Position numbers and translations under genes: made by a program. Of a stretch of DNA of 64,000 nucleotides, positions 59,528 through 64,000 are shown piece after piece. Origin of the DNA: Parafannyhessea umbonata (GTDB taxonomy: Bacteria > Actinomycetota > Coriobacteriia > Coriobacteriales > Atopobiaceae). Each line of letters opens with the position of its first letter. The stretch's first letter is position 1. The notes beneath the pieces were generated by a model. That model was not told the DNA's origin and ran no database searches. It saw only the letters and a list, made by a program, of their open reading frames with translations. Location: contig NZ_JABAGR010000003.1 in the NCBI RefSeq assembly GCF_012844235.1, positions 62,001 through 126,000 on the forward strand. Direction: 5' to 3'.

Positions 59528-59705
59528 GTGGTGCCTCCGTTTCCGGCGCGCCGCCCGCTTGCCGCCCACCGGCATGCTGCACTTGGCAAGCCGTGTCGAT
59601 GCCGGACAGACGTCGCGCCCGTTGTCTCTACGGGCACAGCGTAACCAAGTGCCGGGATGCGCGTCCGTTGCCGCGGCAACGCTTTTGCATCAGCGATGGT
59701 ACCGC

Positions 59706-59745
59706 GCGCTTCTCGCCCGGCGGATGTCCGGCGGGCGAGAAGCGC
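59706..59745. repeat. inverted GGCGAGAAG pair: likely terminator
   Basis: GCGCTTCTCGCCCG (59706-59719) and CGGGCGAGAAGCGC (59732-59745) are perfect inverse copies around a 12-base loop. It ends 5 bases before the HD-gene stop on the minus strand and is the best-formed member of the dispersed motif. Confidence 0.8.
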
Positions 59746-59750
59746 CGCGT

Positions 59751-60545
59751 TCAGGCCAGCCGCCCCTCCATCCATGCGCGCAGGTGCCGCTCCATGCGCG
59801 CGAACTCCTCGCGCGTGTCGTCGCGGACAAACGGCCGCTCCATCATCCGGAACACGCAGCCCTGCTCTGCCGTGATGGCCAGGCTCTGGGGGTACGCCAT
59901 CTCCCACGTAAAGCAGACGTGGCCCAGGAGGATGTCTGCCGGATACCTGCGCGCGGCGCGCGGGATGGTGGAGTGGCGCCAGAACCAGGACGCGGCCTCG
60001 TTTGAAAGCTTGCTTTCCAGCAGCGTCCGCTCCGGAAAGCCGTAGATGTCCTCAACGGGGCAGGTACAGTTAACCTTCAGGATGTCTATCTTGTCCGCGT
60101 CGCGCAGAAGCTCGCACAGGCGACGCGTTCGCGCGTCCAGGTCTTTTGGCAGCCGCCACGAGCTGTGCAGCGCGACGGCGGTGCGGATGAGCCCGTCCGC
60201 GTCCGGCGCGGCCACGTAGTCTCGGATGGTGGGCGCAGCGCCGTCCAGGCCGTCGAACAGCACGCGCGCGCCGAGCGCGGCGTGGCTGGTCGAGGCAGCG
60301 TCGCTGAACGTGCCGTAGCGCCTGACCTGCTCGAAGCGGCCCACGTCGTGCAAGAGCCCCAGCAGCCACGCAAGGTCGACGTAATCCTGGGACGCGCCTT
60401 CCGGCACCGAGCGCGCGATCTTCTCGGCAAGGTCCGCCACGCGCCAGGTGTGCTCGATCTTGAGCGCGATCTTGGGGTCCTGCGGGTCGAAGCGCGCGAC
60501 GTAGCGCTCGAACGCGTGCGCCGCCCGGTCTCTGTCTACGTGCAT
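59751..60545 (-). CDS. HD-domain phosphohydrolase
   Basis: A 264-residue HD hydrolase. HTWRVADLAEKIA, LGLLHDVGRFEQ (the HD pair) and later RDADKIDILK form the metal site. Such proteins act on nucleotides or cyclic nucleotides; the substrate is unknown. The start at 60545 follows GAGGGAGCCAC. Confidence 0.87.
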   Translation of the reverse strand: MHVDRDRAAHAFERYVARFDPQDPKIALKIEHTWRVADLAEKIARSVPEGASQDYVDLAWLLGLLHDVGRFEQVRRYGTFSDAASTSHAALGARVLFDGLDGAAPTIRDYVAAPDADGLIRTAVALHSSWRLPKDLDARTRRLCELLRDADKIDILKVNCTCPVEDIYGFPERTLLESKLSNEAASWFWRHSTIPRAARRYPADILLGHVCFTWEMAYPQSLAITAEQGCVFRMMERPFVRDDTREEFARMERHLRAWMEGRLA

Positions 60546-60782
60546 GTGGCTCCCTCGCGCGTGCCGCGCTCCCGTGGCGCGGGCCTGACGTCCCTGCATT
60601 ATACGGCCGAGCGCGCCTGTGGCCGCACCCGCGCGCGAGGCTGCGCGTGGCGCAACACAAACCCGCAACGTTGGGGAAACGAGGCGAGCGACGTTTGGCG
60701 CCCCTTCCGTAACCATGCATAAACCGTGGCTCAACGTGCGCGCACTACAGTGGGCCCATGGTCTTACGGAGAGGAGCACGTC

Positions 60783-62069
60783 ATGCCCATGCGTTACGAA
60801 GACTACAAGCGCTACCTGAGCCCGGCGCTCGCAAAGAGCACGGACCTCGTGATCGACCACGGCGAGGGAAGCTACATGTACGACGTCAACGGCGAGAAGT
60901 ACCTGGACTTTGTCCAGGGCATCGCCGTGAACGCGCTCGGCCACAACGACCCTCACGTGCGCGCCGCGATCCACGAGCAGGTGGACAGGCTCATTAACGG
61001 CAGCTTCAACATGGTGAACTTTCCCACCACGCTCGAGCTGGCGGAGCGCATAGCCCAGGCGGCGCCCGGCGACCTTGGCTGCACGCTGTTTGCCAACGGC
61101 GGCGCGGAGGCGACGGACGGCTCGCTTAAGCTGGCACGCGCCTACACGCGCAGGCCGTGCATCATCGCGTTCAAGGGCTCGTTCCACGGACGCACGTGGG
61201 GCGCGCTCTCCGTCACCGGCTCCGCCGCGCACTACCGCGAGTCGTACCAGCCGGGGCTGCCGGGGGTGTACTTCCCGACCTACCCCCAGAAGGACCTGTG
61301 CCCCAAGGGCATGGACGCGGAAGAGCGCTCCAAGTTCTGCCTGGACGAGCTGCAGCAGCTGTTTGACTACCTGGTGGAGCCCACCGAGGTCGCGGCCATC
61401 ATCATGGAGCCGGTGCAGGGCGAGGGCGGCTACTTCGTGCCGCCCGCGAGCTTTGTGCAGGGCGTTCGCGAGATCTGCGACAAGTACGGCATCCTGCTGA
61501 TCTTCGACGAGATCCAGAGCGGTTACGGCCGCACGGGCAAGATGTGGGCCGGCCAGAACTTTGGCGTGACGCCCGACGTCATGAACCTGGGCAAGGCCAT
61601 CGCGGGCGGCATGCCCATGAGCGCCATCGTCTCTACCGAGAAGATCATGGCCAAGTGGCTGCCCGGCATGCACGGCGGCACCTTTGGCGGAAACCCCGTG
61701 GCCGCGGCCGCCGGCCTTGCGGTCCTGGACCAGATGGAGGAGCAGCACATCCTAAAGAACGTGAACGAGAAGGGCGCCTACCTTGCCGGCAAGCTGGAGG
61801 AGCTGCAGAAGGCCCACCCCGTGGTGGGCGACGTGCGCGGCATCGGCCTGATGCGCGCCATCGAGTTCGACCACCCCGAGGACGGAAGCCCCGCCCCGGA
61901 GATCTGGACGACCGTGAAGGCGCAGTGCCTGAAGAACCACATGATCACCCTCAACTGCGGCGTCCACGGCAACGGCATGCGCTTCGCCACTCGCCTGAAC
62001 GTCACGACGGACGAGCTGGACGAGGGTGTGGGAATCCTGGACCGCTCCATGAGCGAGCTGGGGTACTAG
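60783..62069 (+). CDS. class III aminotransferase (GABA/ornithine type)
   Basis: A 428-residue PLP enzyme. NGGAEATDGSLKLAR, FKGSFHGRTWGALSVTG, IIMEPVQGEGGY, LLIFDEIQSGYGRTGKMWA (cited as core DEIQSG) and NLGKAIAGGMPMSAIV with the PLP Lys are class III blocks. It resembles GabT and ornithine aminotransferases. A 2-hydroxyacid dehydrogenase follows after 97 bases. Confidence 0.92.
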   Translation: MPMRYEDYKRYLSPALAKSTDLVIDHGEGSYMYDVNGEKYLDFVQGIAVNALGHNDPHVRAAIHEQVDRLINGSFNMVNFPTTLELAERIAQAAPGDLGCTLFANGGAEATDGSLKLARAYTRRPCIIAFKGSFHGRTWGALSVTGSAAHYRESYQPGLPGVYFPTYPQKDLCPKGMDAEERSKFCLDELQQLFDYLVEPTEVAAIIMEPVQGEGGYFVPPASFVQGVREICDKYGILLIFDEIQSGYGRTGKMWAGQNFGVTPDVMNLGKAIAGGMPMSAIVSTEKIMAKWLPGMHGGTFGGNPVAAAAGLAVLDQMEEQHILKNVNEKGAYLAGKLEELQKAHPVVGDVRGIGLMRAIEFDHPEDGSPAPEIWTTVKAQCLKNHMITLNCGVHGNGMRFATRLNVTTDELDEGVGILDRSMSELGY

Positions 62070-62104
62070 ACGGGCGCCGACGCCCGCGCGCCGGTGCGGG
62101 CGCC

Positions 62105-62140
62105 GAGACGGGTGCCAAGACGGGTGCTGAGCTGGGTGCC
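62105..62140. repeat. 12-bp tandem repeat, three diverged copies
   Basis: GAGACGGGTGCC, AAGACGGGTGCT and GAGCTGGGTGCC follow each other at 62105, 62117 and 62129. They lie between the aminotransferase and dehydrogenase genes. Confidence 0.7.
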
Positions 62141-62166
62141 GGTTCAAGCCATGCAAGGAGGCCATC

Positions 62167-63144
62167 ATGCCACGCATCGCATATCTGGGAAGCGCGGTCC
62201 CGCTGGACCTCGAGCGCAGGATGCTGGGGGAGCTGGGCAGGGAAGACGTCGAGGTGTACGAGGTCGACTCCGACAACGCCGGGCGCCCCGCGCGCGGGTC
62301 GCTTTCAGGCGCGGACGCGCTCGTGATCGAGTGGGGCAAGGCGGACGCCCGCACGTTCGAGGCGGCGCCCCAGCTGAGGTGCGTGAGCATGATGGCCATA
62401 GGCCACGACAACATAGACGACGCGGCGGCGACGGCGCACGGCTGCTGGGTCACGAACGTGCCGGACTACTGCACGTACGACGTCGCCCTGCACACGCTGG
62501 GGCTCGTCGTGGACCTGTACAAGAAGATCACGTGGTTTGATCGGCAGGTGCGCGACGGCGTGTGGGACGACATGGCCGGCTACGACGCGCCCCGGCCGCA
62601 GGGCCAGACGGCCGGGCTCGTGTTCTTCGGCTCCATCGCGCAGGCGCTCACGCCCATGCTGAAGTCGATAGGGATGGAAGTCATGGCGTACGCCCCAACG
62701 AAGTCGCCGGCGTTTCTCGCCAGCCATGGCGTGACGAAGGCGGAGAGCCTTGACGAGCTTCTGGAGAAGAGCGACGTCGTGAGCCTGCACTGCCCGCTGG
62801 TGGGCGCGACGCGCGACATCATCTGCACGCGGACGCTGCGTCTGATGAAGCCGACCGCGTTTTTGGTGAACACGTCTCGCGGCGGCTGCGTGGTGGAGGA
62901 GGACCTGGCGCAGGCGCTGACGGACGGCACGATCCGGGCGGCCGCCGTGGACGTGAAGCGCGACGAGACGAACGCGAAGAGTCCGCTGGTGGGGCTGGAC
63001 AACTGCATAGTGACCCCGCATTGCGCGTACCACTCGTCCGACTCGTACACCGAGATGCGCACGCGCGCCCTGAGAAACGCACTTGAGGCGCTGGATGGGC
63101 GCAAGCCCGGTGACGCCGTGAACGAGCTGTCTCTGGCGGGGTAG
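62167..63144 (+). CDS. D-isomer 2-hydroxyacid dehydrogenase family protein
   Basis: A 325-residue protein of the 2-hydroxyacid dehydrogenase/CtBP group. MMAIGHDNIDDAAA, VVSLHCPLVGATRDII, NTSRGGCVVEEDL (catalytic Arg), and TPHCAYHS (catalytic His) are present. The NAD loop reads GLVFFGSIAQA: a Phe replaces the usual Gly of GxGxxG and an Ala the last Gly, so cofactor use may be altered. It follows the aminotransferase, with which it may metabolise an amino acid to a hydroxy acid. Confidence 0.85.
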   Translation: MPRIAYLGSAVPLDLERRMLGELGREDVEVYEVDSDNAGRPARGSLSGADALVIEWGKADARTFEAAPQLRCVSMMAIGHDNIDDAAATAHGCWVTNVPDYCTYDVALHTLGLVVDLYKKITWFDRQVRDGVWDDMAGYDAPRPQGQTAGLVFFGSIAQALTPMLKSIGMEVMAYAPTKSPAFLASHGVTKAESLDELLEKSDVVSLHCPLVGATRDIICTRTLRLMKPTAFLVNTSRGGCVVEEDLAQALTDGTIRAAAVDVKRDETNAKSPLVGLDNCIVTPHCAYHSSDSYTEMRTRALRNALEALDGRKPGDAVNELSLAG

Positions 63145-63198
63145 GGCGTGGACGGCGGCGTGCGGGTGCGGCGTCGGTGCTGGTGCTGCCGGCGGCCG

Positions 63199-64000
63199 GT
63201 ACACGTGAGCCCCGAGTTGACACGCCCGTACACGTCGAGGCCGAGTTTCACGGGTCCGTGCAAGCTCGGGGCAGACGTGTACCGGGCCGGGTACACTTCG
63301 CGGCCCAGTTTGCAGGGTCCCCGCAAACTGGGCGCCCATGTGTACGGGGCGGGTACACATGGGCGCGCTTTTGGCAAGAAGCCGCAAACTCGGGCCAGAC
63401 GAGTACCATCACTAGTTGAACCATGTCAGGAACTGTCAGACGTGTACCGAGTAGTTCGTTAAGACTTTGATTGCACAGTTCATCTACCTCATGTTATGTG
63501 GAATTGGACTAATTCCTCATGGTACACGTCTGACCCGAGTTTGCATTTTCCGGTACACGTCAGCGAGTTCCTGCAATGGTTAGATTTCTTATGGCACACG
63601 TCGGCCACGAGTTTGCGGGATCCCGTGCGTTCCGGCCTCACGTGTACCGGCGGGACGTGCCTCCCGTACACACGAGGGCCGAGTTTGCAGGCCGCCCGCG
63701 AACTGGGGGCAGGCGTGTACCGCCAAGGCGCTCCCCAGTACCCGCCTGGCCCGAGTTTCGTGCGGGCGTGCAAACTCGGCGCAGGTGTGTACCGGCGCTG
63801 GGTGCCGCCCGTGCTCGTGAGGCCCGAGTTTGCGGACCCGCTGCAAACTCGGCGTAGGTGTGTACCGGCGCCTATCGCCAGCGTACTCACCTGGCCCGAT
63901 TTTCGTGCGGGCGTGCAAACTCGCGGCCGATGTGTACAAGCAACGGACGCCGCCCGTACTCGTGGCGCCCGAGTTTGCGGACCCCATGCAAACTCGCGGC
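63199..64000. repeat. array of imperfect palindromic repeats, continuing beyond the window
   Basis: Repeated units follow the plan GTACAC, about 8 bases, CCGAGTTTGC, short loop, GCAAACTCGG, about 8 bases, GTGTAC. Units begin near 63229, 63291 and 63353 (step about 62 bp), then CCGAGTTT-type elements recur at about 63679, 63750, 63823, 63895 and 63968 (step about 72 bp). Around 63435-63534 a 14-bp perfect inverted pair flanks an AT-rich core. The frames are open in many ways but no gene is supported. Confidence 0.9.

Noticed and set aside
63199-64000. CRISPR array
   Set aside because: The repeats are long imperfect palindromes with variable steps of 62-73 bp and no unique, equal-length spacers; no cas genes nearby.

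Overview
This window is one contiguous stretch of GC-rich (roughly two-thirds G+C) bacterial chromosome. The gene styles suggest an actinobacterium of class Coriobacteriia, probably an Olsenella- or Atopobium-like gut or oral anaerobe. The evidence is the fused EcfA ATPase pair, the sortase-like surface protein, the Tat-type lipoprotein signals and the fermentative sugar and amino-acid uptake genes. The lineage is an inference; no rRNA or tRNA gene is present to test it.

Layout. 1-7.4 kb: small regulators and enzymes (a hydrolase under a MerR-type promoter, DUF2798, DUF1805, a fructosamine-kinase-like protein, a CMD-cupin fusion with a divergent LysR, an ACR3 transporter, an esterase, a DUF188 protein). 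7.5-17.6 kb (minus strand): a repeat-rich surface protein, then a five-gene cluster that looks like a dlt operon but carries an extra LysA-like PLP decarboxylase, all downstream of a two-component system. 17.8-23.6 kb: YhbY, then an ABC-2 exporter divergent from a NarL-type two-component system. 23.6-27.2 kb: an ECF transporter behind a leader peptide with three tandem Trp codons and an intrinsic terminator, which reads as attenuation of tryptophan uptake. 27.4-31.9 kb (minus): an HxlR/FMN-reductase/DODA operon and metNIQ.

32.0-42.3 kb is a catabolic operon: a DeoR regulator, a divergent promoter region with six copies of CGTTCA, PTS EIIA, EIIC and EIIB of the ascorbate type, a beta-propeller-like protein, UlaG, UlaF, UlaE, a transaldolase and a split transketolase. 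Together they take up and phosphorylate an ascorbate-type substrate and feed the carbon into the pentose phosphate pool. UlaD is not seen here. An AT-rich patch without a convincing gene follows, then pepT and a YfcC-type carrier.

45.7-64.0 kb holds mixed housekeeping and accessory genes: a BFD-DUF1653 fusion, a LuxR remnant, an ArfB-like release factor, an Rpn-type nuclease, a TMEM175 channel, an sdpRI pair, an amino-acid ABC permease and binding protein without ATPase, an amidohydrolase, xpt, map, a frameshifted nitroreductase, an oxidoreductase, an AlaX-like editing protein, a bicupin, an HD hydrolase, a class-III aminotransferase and a 2-hydroxyacid dehydrogenase. The last 0.8 kb is an array of imperfect palindromic repeats that runs out of the window. 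A short motif, GGCGAGAAG or its complement, recurs in many gene gaps, sometimes as a perfect inverted pair.
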